Shown here piece after piece: positions 16,299-28,730 of a DNA stretch of 64,000 bases (position 1 is the stretch's first letter; each line of letters begins with the position of its first letter). Origin of the DNA: Reclinomonas americana ATCC 50394 (taxonomy: Eukaryota > Jakobida > Jakobea > Jakobida); NCBI GenBank assembly GCA_048213135.1, contig PS015020.1:268430-332429 (forward strand), given 5' to 3'. The position numbers and the translations under genes are program-made. The notes beneath the pieces are model-generated. The model worked only from the letters and a program-made list of their open reading frames with translations, searched no databases and was not told the DNA's origin.

Positions 16299-17940
16299 AT
16301 GCTGCGGACACCAAACGTGTTTCTCGGAGGCCACAACCGGCACGCCACACGGTGCTTTTCATCTGGAGCAAGCAAGGCTGAGGGCTTCTGTGAGTGTGTA
16401 CATGTAAACATCTCGTTCGTGTGTGTGGCTGATTCTCTGGACATCACAGTCCTCACTGGAAGACTCATGACGCGATGGCCTCTGGTGCTGGCCATAGGTG
16501 TGCCTGGAATTGTTTTTGCACTTGCACTGAATGAGCAAAAGAAGAGGGTGGTAAGTCACCGCTCGCGTGTATACGTATTCGTAGACACTGCGCCAGTGTG
16601 TACTGACGTTGCTGCCCGGCCGGTCGCCCCTCACCATAGTGCGACAACCCCTGTTCGCTCACAGAGCTCGATTTCGACGTTTATAAGTCGCGCCGCTACC
16701 ACGTGGGGCCACAGTCTCTGTTCCATCGCGAAGTGGTCCACAAGCTGGCCCACTCGCTGGCAGCGTCGGTGCCGCTGCCTCCACTCGTGCGCACCTTCTC
16801 GCCACTGTTCGATAAGCCCGCGGAGCTTTTACCTTCTCTGCACGTGCCTGCTTTCTCTCAATACGCGCTCGACTTGAGGGTGAAGCAGATCGCTGACATG
16901 CTGCTAGCCAGTCTCGATAACAAGTCGTTTTCTCTGCAACAAGTCTGCGATCGCGAAGGGCTCGCCCTTCATGATGTTGCCCCACACTCGATACACCTGC
17001 TGGAGCATACCAAGCTGGTGAGTTATCGTTGGCTGTCGCGATCCTCTAGAGCTCTTGCCTCGAGCTCTGCTTCGAATTCACTGGACGGTGCTGCAGCATC
17101 GCCAGATTGCGTCAGTCGTTGACGACTGTGCCAAGTCCTTCGTCGTCGGACAGCGCGTGCCGGGTCAGCAGCCCGAGGCAGCCAAGCCAGACCAGCAGCG
17201 CGTGGTGGCCGAACCCGACCGGCGGCACGTGCTTGTGTCTGCCAGTGCCCCACCTTCAGTACACCTGGTGGCTGGGTACGAATGCGGCCGAAAACTTGGC
17301 AAGCTGTGTAGCATCAGCTTCTGGAACCCTCTGTTCCACCAGTCGGGCGTGCAGCACATCATCTGGCCGGTCAACTTCAACATGGAAGCATCCAAACCAA
17401 CTCACGTGCACGCACCGTTCCTGGTGGCGCAGGAGAAGCCGTCGGCGCCGCACTTGGTGCTGTTCTTACAAGCTGGAGGCGCTCGCGAGCTGCACCCTGC
17501 TCAACAAGAGGTGATCCGCAAGCGACTTGGCCAGGTACGCGCGCCTGCTTCAGCTTGCAATTGGAAATGCAGGTCCAGTATCAGTATGAGGTGTTCACTC
17601 AGTGACGCAGCCCCCCTATGACGCCAAGTCTGGGGAGATATCCGTGCTGAACGTTGTCATTCGAGGTGGCGCTGGCGCTTACTTGACTGAGGCCGATGCG
17701 CCTCAGGTCATGGAACAACTGCGCATGTTTGTCCGGTCGCTAGTCGAACTACACGGCGAGTCCAAGAAGACTGTTTCTATCGTGTCGGCCGCGCCGGCCT
17801 TTGTGACCTTCTCGCTCGGATTTCTGTTGGGCGAGGAGAGCCGCCGCCTTCCGCCGCATGTGTTGCTGTTCGATGGCCGTCCCTCTGAAACGTTTTTTGT
17901 GCGCGAGCTGATATCGATGCAATCAGATCTAGATGTCTGA
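16299..17940 (+). CDS. Mitochondrial-type membrane protein with SAVED-like C-terminal domain
   Basis: Five exons (16299-16389, 16450-16550, 16640-17017, 17097-17534, 17611-17940) splice without frame break into about 445 residues. Residues 1-30 look like a mitochondrial presequence (Arg-rich, no acids, ending RCFSSGASKA). A single hydrophobic helix (WPLVLAIGVPGIVFALAL) follows at about 41-58. Then comes an unrecognised helical region (exon 3). The last two exons have two similar halves, ASAPPSVHLVAGYECGRKLG and SAAPAFVTFSLGFLLGEE, each an AP...LG pattern followed by a strand, plus W-P after the first. This two-fold layout is that of SAVED domains, which are fused CARF-like sensors of cyclic oligonucleotides in bacterial CBASS and CRISPR systems. 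No effector domain was recognised. The gene model is solid; the SAVED call is an inference needing profile comparison. Confidence 0.6.
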
Positions 17941-18383
17941 GTACATTCAGTTTTCCCTTGAAGGCTACCAACTAGAGGCATCAGGCCTTGGTGCCGCTGT
18001 CGGTTCAAGTATACGTAAACCGATGAAGAACTCGTGCAAGAGATATGCATGATCAGCTCGAGCTCCACGAAGCTCGACACACATCGCTCCTCACGTATAG
18101 AGCCGTACACACGCACACACACATACATACACGCACGCATGGATCGGTGGCAGGAGAGCTCGAGTGGCCGAGAGGTATGCAGCTGCGTGACCTTTCGTTC
18201 GCGTACGCGTCGGAACAATAGCATTCACAAAGTCAACGACAAACAACCACACACAGGCCCACTCTCTCCTCGCCTCCACCTCCAGCAACAAACTTCACAC
18301 AACGCACACATCTTGGTCAGGACAGCCTTTCCGGTTTCTCTACTCACACACAAAAACATTTCCCACATTGGGTGAGCACGCAA
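17941..18383. other. Intergenic region
   Basis: No exon recognised. CA-rich tracts at about 18105-18140 and 18230-18360 lead into the start codon of the secreted-protein gene at 18384. Confidence 0.5.
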
Positions 18384-20444
18384 ATGCGCATCTCTCTCCT
18401 CCTCGCCTTCCTTGTCCTCGCCGCCACCACCCTGGTGTGCGTGCGTGCCGACCTGATCGGCATCGAGGGCCGCTGCGTGCCCGACGACATCATCTGCACC
18501 TCGCTGCCTCTGATGCTGTGGGTGAGTGAGAAGTGAGCGACATGTGTGCGCCATGTCTCACACACACTTTTGTGCAGCACTTTGATGGTGTCGAGCGCAA
18601 GGACATTGTGCAAGTCGTCGTTGGTCGCCCTCCGCACGGTCACGCACACTCTCTCTGTCACACACACACGCGCGTGACCACTTGCTCACTCTTCTTCTTC
18701 TTCTCACACAGATCAACTGCAGCTCAAGCGGTTCCACACGTATGACTCTCACCGCAACTACTACTTCCTCGCGATGTTGCAAGGCGGAGGAGTGCCTGAT
18801 GTTGCGTGCATTGACAGGATATCGATCACATTTATGATGAATTTCTCCGTGTTTTCTTGACATAAAGTGCGACTTCTTTAGTTGACGTTGTACACGGTCG
18901 ATGTGATGAACAAGAAGCTGTTGTACACGTACTCGGTCAACGATACGGTGTTGCAGTTGGACCTCTTTGCGGGCATGCAGTTTGTTGCGTTTTTTGTTAT
19001 TGCTCGATTGGCTTGTTTTTGTGTTGTCTCGTGCCTCTCTCGCGCTCTTTCGCTGGGCTAGTGTGTGAGTGTGTTTGTGTCTTGTGCGCTGACTGTATCT
19101 CTTTGCAGCATGAGGCCTCTTGCTGTGGCTTTGCTGTTCTTTCTTGTCTCTCCCTCCTCTCTCTCTCTCTCTGCCTCTCTCTGCCTCTCTCTCACTTTCC
19201 GTCTTCGTCTCTGTTACTGTCTTGTACACTTGCTGCAACTGCTCCTCATTTCTCCGAGCTGAAAGGAGACGTGCTTTTCCTCGTTCTCGTTTGCACACTC
19301 ACACTTCCTTGCTCTCTGTCTTCTGTCTTTCTCTGTCTTGTACGCTCGCCACAACTAGTCTTCATTTTTCCGAGCTGGGTTTTTAATGTGCGCTACTCTT
19401 ACTCTTTCACACACTCTGTTTCTCTCTGTTATTCCTCTTTGCCGTTGCTCAGCGTTTCTCTGCCTGATGCACTTGCTGCAAATGTATTTCTACATGCATC
19501 ATGCAAGCTCTCTTCTCACTTCCTCTTCTCCCGCCCCCTCCCCCTCCCCCTCTCCCTCCCCTCTCCCCTTCGCGCCTCCCCCACAGGACCAGCAAACGGG
19601 CACGCTGTTCGGCGTGTTCGGCTCGCACCTCGCCGCCCTCAACTACACCAACGGCGCCGTGTCTGACCTCGGCGCCATGTGGGGCGACAACTACCGCCTG
19701 TTCCCGCAGGTGTCGTCGTTCGACTCGGCCACCGGTCGCATCTTTGTGTCGGTGAACGACGAGTCCAATGACCAGAAGAAGATCGCCACGTACAACACGC
19801 GCACGCACCAGTTCACGCTGTCGAATGAGGTGCTGCACGAGGGCCTCGTCAAGAACGAGATTCAGTACATGGTTTGTTGGTGCAGATGTTCTCTTGCGTG
19901 TGAGTGTGTGTGTGATGGAGTGTGGTGTCTCACCGCCAACTGCAGCTGTGGGACGGCAGCAGCTTGGTCGGCCTTGCGGACAGGTGCCGCATCTTGTTCT
20001 GTGGTGTGTGTTGTGCGTTGTGCTCACACGATCTGCCAATGCAGCTTCGCTTACGCCTCCATTTTCGAGATCACCTCGCCCGAGCAGAGTTGCGTGTCGC
20101 TCTCCGCTCTCTCCCTTCTTTGTCCTCGCTCTCATCACTCTCCTTTCCCCATCGCAGGCCAGTGGAAGTTCCTGATGACCTCGCGCGAGGCGGCCATGAT
20201 GACCTACGACGTGCTCGACCGCGTCAAGTCGTACGGCGACCTGATCGCGTGGGAGGAGCGCGACGGCCACACCGGCCTCCTCGTCAACCTCGTCGACAAG
20301 TCCGACCCCGACAACCCAACCACCGTCATTACTCGCTTCGACCTCAAGCGCAAGTTCTTCTACGACACCGACACGCTCTCGGAGGACGCCACCAGCTACG
20401 TCTACATCTCCCCAGCCACAGGCGACCGCATCGGTCGCGTCTAA
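18384..20444 (+). CDS. Secreted protein of unknown family, possible beta-propeller-like
   Basis: The first exon (18384-18521) encodes a textbook signal peptide (MRISLLLAFLVLAATTLVCV) followed by a Cys-containing mature start. Further exons are 18578-18638, 18712-18800, 18882-18983, 19587-19870, 19946-19983, 20045-20088 and 20158-20444, all in frame, giving about 350 residues. The protein has repeated strand-rich phrases such as LYTVDVMNKKLLYTYSV, GTLFGVFGSHLAALNY, SATGRIFVSVND and LLVNLVDKSD. These resemble the blades of a propeller, but no family was recognised. Introns at 18801, 18984 and 20089 begin GTTGCG. The 603-bp intron 18984-19586 is CT-rich with tandem duplication. It should be extracellular or lumenal. 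Only 66 bp separate its stop from the next start codon. Confidence 0.75.
18984..19586. repeat. CT-rich intron with ~118-bp tandem duplication
   Basis: Matching segments start near 19220 (TGTCTTGTACACTTGCTGC, then TTTCTCCGAGCTG) and 19338 (TGTCTTGTACGCTCGCCAC, then TTTTTCCGAGCTG). A weaker third copy lies near 19460 (GATGCACTTGCTGC). Confidence 0.65.
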
Positions 20445-20510
20445 AACGCACGACTGCTGCGACGCGAGTGTTCACATGAGTGAACGGATCATTGAATCAA
20501 CAAATCAATC

Positions 20511-22592
20511 ATGACATCGCGCGCACAGACCGCCTTCTATGTCTCTGCGACCCTCTGCACCATCTTTGGTGAATGCATACACACGCACACGCACACGCAC
20601 ATGCACACACACACTTACTCTCTCTCTCTCTCTCTCTCTGTGTGTCATGTAGGGTTGATTGACCTGTTTGCGGCCGACTTTGCTGTGCAAATGTGGTTCG
20701 GCTTTGCTCCGGAGAAGAGTCCGCATGTGGTGGCGTTGACCAAGGCGTTGGGTGCGGCGCTCTTGGCGCAGGCCGCACTGAGTTGCAATGCAACGCCCAC
20801 TGTCAAGTCGGTGGTGGTGAGTGTGTGTGTGTGCTCAAAAGAGAGAGAGAGTGTGTGTGTGTGAGTGTGTGTGTGAGAGAGAGATGCATTTGTGATGACG
20901 AAATGCTGCATGATTTTCCGGTCTTGCATCATGATTCGATCGCTTTCTCTCTTATCGCTCTCCTCCCAACAGTAATAGCATCGCGTACTGCTTCCTCATT
21001 TCTTCACTGCTTTCTCTCTTGTCTCACTCTTATCGCTCTCTCTGTCTCGCACTTCTTCGTCTCTTCGCTCTCCTCTTATCGTCATTCTGTCTCTCTTCAC
21101 AGCAATGGAATCGTTTCTCTCTCTCGCACATTTTCTTTTCTCGCTCCGTGCTTGCTGGGCGTCGTCGCAAGCGTGTCTGTTCGTTTGCGTTCTGTCTCTA
21201 TCGCTCCCTCTTCACTGCGTTCTTACTCTTCACATACATTATGCTCCTGTCTCTCTCTCTCCCCTTGACCCTCTTCTTCCCACATTTCTTGACGACAGTG
21301 AAAGCGTCACGGAAGTCTGTTCTCCGCTCTGCGTGCCTCTCTTCTCTTTCACATACATTTCGTTTCTCACTCCGCATGTGTCTGTTAACTCTTTCTCTTC
21401 TCCGTTCTCACCTTTCCCGTTCACAGCTCTCTCCTCTTCTCTCTAGATCTCTTGCTCTCTTCGCGACAGTAATAGCGTCAGGAGCTGCTTTCTTTTCATT
21501 TCTCAGTCACTATCTCCCAAGCATTCTCGGTTTTCACGGTGTCTCTACTCTCTGCTGGCTGTTGATTTTCGTGTCTCTTCTCCTTCGCCTTCGTCACTCT
21601 CTTCACTCACCTTCTCTCTTACCCTTCGTCTCCTTTCCCTCATGCTGACCGCCGTGCCTGCAGAGCGGCGGCATCGCATCGTTGATCGGAGCTGCCGCTT
21701 CGCTTTGTTTTGCTTTCTCCAGCCACTTCAAGATGGTTCGTGGTAGACATGTTTGTGTGTCGCCTGCTTGTTCCTCCCGCGTGGAATAATCGTCGCTGCG
21801 ATGCAGGGACCTGTGGCGTACGTGGGTGCTGCCGGCTTTGCCGGCGTCGGCCTCGCCCTTCTCTCTAGCGTCGGTAGGCTTCCTGGTTCTCCACCCTTCT
21901 CCCCCACGTATTCCTGCTTATCTTGCCCCCACCCGCAGGCGCCGTGTCCAATGCCCCGCTGCCGGCTGCGTCGTTCAAGCCCGCCTCGACCCTCATTCGT
22001 CGCATCGTGGCGCTCTTCAGCATCCTGGCGTTCATCAGTGGCGTCACCAGCCTCGTGTCGTCGCCCGAGTCGTTGTTCACCAGCTTGTTCTCGTCGGTGC
22101 CGTCGGTCGAGGAATCCGGCGTTGTCGTTGTCATTCTGCGGTGCGTGTGTTCTTTTGTGCAACCTGCAGGAGTGCTTGTCACCACGAGACTCATCGTGGG
22201 AAGTGCAGCGCGGGCGCTTTGGCTACCATGGCGTGGAGTCTGATGTTGGCGTACGTGCCGTTGACCCCGCGTCTGAAGCGTGGCATTGTCATCGGCCAGC
22301 TGTTGGTGGCCGCTCAGATGGCGTTGCGTTGCCGCCAACCCAGTGCGCTTCGTCTCTTTCGTTAAACTCACAGATCCACGTTACTTGTGTTGTATGTACA
22401 GCTTGGTGGTGATCGGTGGTCACTCGGTCTTCCACTCGGCGTCGCAGATTGGATGGGCGGTAAGTGCCTTGTCGCCCACGCCGCGTGTCGCAAAAAACAC
22501 GCTGCTGACATGCGCAACAGATCGTCCACGCGCTGTTTGGCCTCGTTGTGCTGTACATGGGCCCGAAGGACGCTCGCGAGAACATGGACTAA
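20511..22592 (+). CDS. Multi-pass membrane protein, unknown function
   Basis: Start ATG 20511 is followed by exons 20511-20568, 20653-20816, 21664-21735, 21807-21873, 21939-22140, 22170-22322, 22402-22459 and a last exon ending at TAA 22590-22592. The splices join in frame. Hydrophobic segments include FYVSATLCTIFGLIDLFA, ALTKALGAALLAQAAL, IASLIGAAASLCFAF, VAYVGAAGFAGVGLALLS, RIVALFSILAFISGV, LKRGIVIGQLLVAA and IVHALFGLVVLYMGP, so about seven membrane passes in roughly 250 residues. No family recognised. The intron at 22323 begins GTTGCG, and the 847-bp intron 20817-21663 carries degenerate repeats. The very short 66-bp spacing from the upstream gene suggests tight packing. Confidence 0.72.
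20817..21663. repeat. CT-rich intron with recurring acceptor-like words
   Basis: Words of the form ACAGTAATAGCRTC occur near 20971 and 21468, with weaker relatives ACAGCAATGGAATC (about 21101) and ACAGTGAAAGCGTC (about 21296). CTTATCGCTCTC occurs near 20953, 21029 and 21076. This is consistent with several degenerate tandem copies. Confidence 0.55.
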
Positions 22593-22724
22593 CTCTCTCG
22601 CTCGCTCGCTCCTCCCTCCTTCTCTTCTCTCTGTCCAGCAACTCTTGAAGTTTGCGCTGCACCCACACTCCCTTTCCGTTGCAGCGCAAAAAAATCTGGT
22701 AAAATCAGTTGCATTCCTCACACA

Positions 22725-25700
22725 TCAGAAGCGCGTGATACTTGTTTTCCCACTCTCCGCCACCGTCACGCGCGGTGGTCTTATCCGCGGCGACAGCTCC
22801 GGACTCAGCGCACCATTCGGTGACAAGGAATCGACAGTCGACGGTGTCGGCGCGAGAGACACACGCTGCGGCGAGGCACGACCCGGCGACACGCCGCCTG
22901 CACTTCCCACGCGTAGCCTCCTCGCCGCAAGCCCACCGCCAGTGCCGCCAGCACTACCGGGAATCGACAAGCGCGGGACCACTGCACTGCCGGCGCGTGG
23001 TCTCTGTGGTTGTGCGTCTGACGGAAGCAGCAGGCGTGGGATATCGGCGCTGGCCACTCGACTCCGGTCGCGCTGCGCTGGTGGACCATCGACGCCGCGA
23101 GCGCCTCGCGTCGCCAGTGGAGGAGTCAGCATGCCTGGCGGAGATGAGATGAGAAAAGGAAGAAGAGTTGATGGAGAGGGATACCACGTCCACACTCACC
23201 AGTCGAGTCGAGCGCCGAATCTCCACCACCCGTATCCATCGACGTAAACATGGACGGCAGCGTTCCATAAAAGGAGACGCGCGAAGCACGACGTGCCGAC
23301 CGTGGTGACAGCGAGCCCATCAACCCCGACATGCGGATCGCCTGCTGCGCCGACGCAATGGCCACGTCGACACTGCACAAATCTACACGATTGCGAGGTC
23401 GTCAGCACATTGACATGCGGCGATGCACGATCTGCTGCAGTGAGCAACAGCACGCAACAAGCTCGCAGTTCCTGCTTTTGTCGCACAAACTCGCGAGCCA
23501 GATCTTCACTGCGCTTCATCGCTGTGTTGCACTCCTCCAGCACATCACGCTGCGGCTCAAACTGCGTGCGCCAGAACTTTTCGATCGAAGACAGCTGTGG
23601 AGAGAGAGGAGAGAGAATATGGTGAGGCAGGCAGTCATCTACAACTCCGCTCTCTGCACACACACACCTTTCTCTTTGGCGGCTTGCGGAACTTGGCGGC
23701 ACTCATCGTGCGCACAATCTGCCGTAACCTCTTCGCGTCTCTCCTGCTCGCCTCCTTCCAGTTCTCGCGCACATACGACATGACGCTCTCGACCACTGCG
23801 CGAGGGCGGGCAAGCATGAGGTCAGACGAACGACAAAGTGTGCTGATGGAATGCATTCCGTGATGTACCATCGGGCGCCGTGGTGATATTAAAGTCGGTG
23901 GCGTCCAAGTAGCTCCAATCGTCCGGTGGAATGGTGCTGTCGCGCGACCGCACCTCATCCGACGAAATCGGCGACATGAATCCGGAGGGTGGGTGGACAC
24001 GCGAGGCGCTGCGTGAGAGACCCAGTGACGGCGACGCCATGCCACCAGTCGCCAGGAAGTCGGTACCCGTGAACGACATGACACTGATGGCGCCGCGCGT
24101 GGCCTGTGCACGGGACAGTTAACTTGAGTGTGTGTGTGGAGGGAAAGAGAAAGAGAGCAAAGGAAAGCGTACCGCGGCAACTGGAGAACTGATACCAGGG
24201 AGCAACAGGGGAGGCATGTCGAGTTCCGAACACACATTGTCGCAGCTGTCGCAATGTCGCACAGTCAGACAACCACCATTAGTATGTCGAGGCGGTGACA
24301 GGACGCAACAAATGCTGCTCTGCGTACGCGCGGAAAGTACTTGGTCCGGCATTCGTGCGCCCATAACCCATGCCCGACCACGTGTGCACACCGCACGAGT
24401 GAAAGTACTCGGTTCTCCCGCATTGCTGCGTGAGCAATGTTAGCCACAAAGTAACGGAAAGCTACTCGTGCGTGGGGACTCACATTGTACGGTACCACCA
24501 GCAGCGATTTTTTCGACGTCTCAAACGTAAAGTGCACGAATCCATCCAAATTCTGCGTTCGCTGGCGCAACACATCATACTCGTCCTGCGATTCATGCAC
24601 CTCCCCCAGCACCGCCAACACCTCCTCCAGCAGTTCTCGATTGTCGTCAATCTCCTGCACGGGGGGGCACGGTGAGTGTGCAGGCACCATGAATGGTGTG
24701 CGGCAGTAAACGCACAAACTGCTCCTGGTGCCACCACTCGGGCATAAAGGGCTCCACGATGCACAGCGGTCTCTCCTCGCGATCCACCAACTCCCACACG
24801 CACGCCTCGAGAATGTGCACCTGTCGCCCAGCACTGCTGATGAGAATCGTAGGGACGAGAGTGAGAGCAGCCTTTGTCTCTCTCTCTCACCGAGTACTGC
24901 GGCTGCGACAGCGCTGCGTTGAACACGCGCGAGTAATACACTCCCAGTGCGCGTTCCTTGGCCTCCTCAAAGTACGCCTCCCGGTCAACGAATCCGTACC
25001 CATCGTGTGTGCCCTGTCAAAAAAGAGAGTAAGCGCTGTGTTCCTGTGCAACTCTGCATGCTCCCACTTCTCACACCATGTCCACACTGGGTGCCTGATG
25101 CATCGTGTCCTCCTTTGTGGGTGTAGCTTCCACTGTCACTCTCTTCCCTCTGGAAGAGGCAGGTGTTCGCTGCCGCGCCCGCTGCTGCGCCGCCAGTGCC
25201 TCCGCCATGAGCATCATGGTTTCCTCGTCCTCCTCCTCCTCTGTTTGTTGCCCTTGCCCGCTCGCTCCGCCCACATTCAGTCCTCTCTCGAACCGCAGCG
25301 GAGGGAAGCCGCGGAAGCTGAACATTTTGGCCACGAACAGCGAGCGACCACTGCCACTGCATGGGTGATGGGAAGGGGAGAGTGAGTGAGGGGAAAGGAA
25401 GAAGGGGGAGCACAAACGCGAAAGCAAGTTGACAGAAAGCAGACAGACACACACACACACACACCACAGAAATGCGAAGGTAACTCGAAGCGACAAATAT
25501 CACAGACAGACACATACACGCGTGCTAATTTGCAGACAATCATGCCCATCTCACGTACACAGCTGCACGCAATCCGACTATACGACCACACGAAGGCTAT
25601 CTTGCAGGGAGACGCACACACGAAAGTCAACTCAAGAAAACACACAAATATCGTATTCGCGTACATACGAATGCCAACTTGCAGACAACCATGCTCATCT

Positions 25701-26613
25701 CACGCACGCATCTGCAAGCTATCTCACGACACAATCACATATCTCGCAGGGTACAAACCGATCCCATGCACCACGGACAGACAGATACACACGTACAAAG
25801 GCATGCTAACATCACAAGGCACACATCCGCACGCTGTCTCACAATACAACCACATGGAAGCTATCTCGCAAGAAAGCCAACTCTCTAAGGCGCACAAACA
25901 CAAGTATTGCACGACAGACATCACAGACTTGGCACACGTACCTCGCCACTGTCTCCTGCCGCTTGAATTTGTACAACGAGGCATCGGAGGTGGCAGGCAC
26001 TGGTGGCGTCGGTGTGTCACTGGAGCACAGGTACGCCGCGCGACGTTGGCCGACTGCCAGCGGATCACCAATGATCCGAACATCCAACTGCAGCGGGAGG
26101 CATGAGAGCGAAGAAAAGGAAAGGAACAGTGAACTGCGATCCTCTTCTCCAACACAGCGAGCCGATCCATATCTTCCGAAGCTCACACGGGCGGAGCAGT
26201 GATGCAATCTCTATCTGGTCTTTCCATCTTGTCGCTCAACTCACCGTGTGCTTCGTCGCTCTATCCGCTTCTGCCATTCACATTGCCTCCCTGTCCACAC
26301 CATCTGCATCGTCTGCATTCCACTTTTCCTCTTCCCTTTCTTTCTCTTCCCTCCATATGCTTCGTCTTTCTTCCACCGCTTCGCTCGTTCTCATTGTGGG
26401 GCTTCTCTCCTATACGTTTTTCGCCACTGACAAATGAATGCTTCGTCACACCCTCTTCTCACCTCCTTTCATATTCTCTCTCTCCTTCTCCACCAATTCT
26501 TCCTTCCTCCTTTCTTTTCCTTCCCTTCCCTTCCCTTCCCTTCTTCTCTCTATCTCACTGTGCTATCTGTTCTTCTTCACTGCATGCTTCGTCACGCCCC
26601 TCTCCTCCTCGTC

Positions 26614-26644
<31 letters not shown>

Positions 26645-26829
26645 ACTTTCTCTCTCTCTCCCTCTCCACTAATTCTTCCTTCCTCCTTTCTTTCCCTTCC
26701 CTTCCCTTCCCTCCCTTCTCTCCCTTCTTCCACTCACCGTATGCTTCGTCCACGTTCCACTCTCTGGTACATACTCGTATCGTCGCACACGTTCCGATCG
26801 CACCGCCGACCAGTCAATGTCGAGATCCA
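22725..26829 (-). CDS. Alpha-type protein kinase (divergent, probably catalytically impaired), 5' end missing
   Basis: Reading from high to low coordinates: exon 26829-26738 (pre-domain W/Y-rich), 26087-25942 (RIIGDPLAVGQRRAAYL), 25356-25077 (SLFVAKMF carrying the ATP-site Lys, then an acidic insert), then EAYFEEAKERALGVYYSRVF, then VHILEACVWELVDREERPLC with VEPF, then GFVHFTFETSKKSLLVV, and finally YGRTNAG with HFCDNVC. These match, in order, the alpha-kinase landmarks (VAK, FN.AL, EPF, HFTYE, FG.TNLG, HKCN..C zinc site) of the MHCK/eEF2K/TRPM7 family. Where those enzymes have DLQG and then TDP, this protein has VVPYN and RTEY. After the kinase there is a ~300-residue Ser/Pro/Arg-rich tail with a coiled-coil-like segment, ending at 22725. 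Introns at 24309 and 23458 begin GTTGCG. The initiator exon is not visible and may lie in the gap at 27091. Confidence 0.8.
25357..25941. repeat. Alpha-kinase intron with ~140-bp tandem units
   Basis: TTGCAGACAATCATGCCCATCTCACG (about 25530) recurs as TTGCAGACAACCATGCTCATCTCACG (about 25678). Related CTATCTCGCA-type words and a third weaker copy lie near 25800-25870. Confidence 0.7.
26088..26737. repeat. Alpha-kinase intron with ~178-bp tandem duplication
   Basis: The CT-rich block with ATTCTTCCTTCCTCCTTTCTT occurs near 26492 and again near 26670. Each copy is preceded by GCTTCGTCAC and followed by repeated TTCCC. Confidence 0.65.

Positions 26830-28730
<1,901 letters not shown>

Noticed and set aside
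18150-18215. tRNA-like start (GCTCGAGTGGCCGAGAGG, as in Leu/Ser tRNA D-arms)
   Set aside because: No matching T-loop (GGTTCGAATCC-type) or acceptor stem pairing could be found downstream.
22725-23200. Ser/Pro/Arg-rich minus-strand frame as a separate small gene
   Set aside because: It splices in frame (GTGAGT...CGCCAG) to the upstream exons of the alpha-kinase gene and has no start of its own that is better supported.
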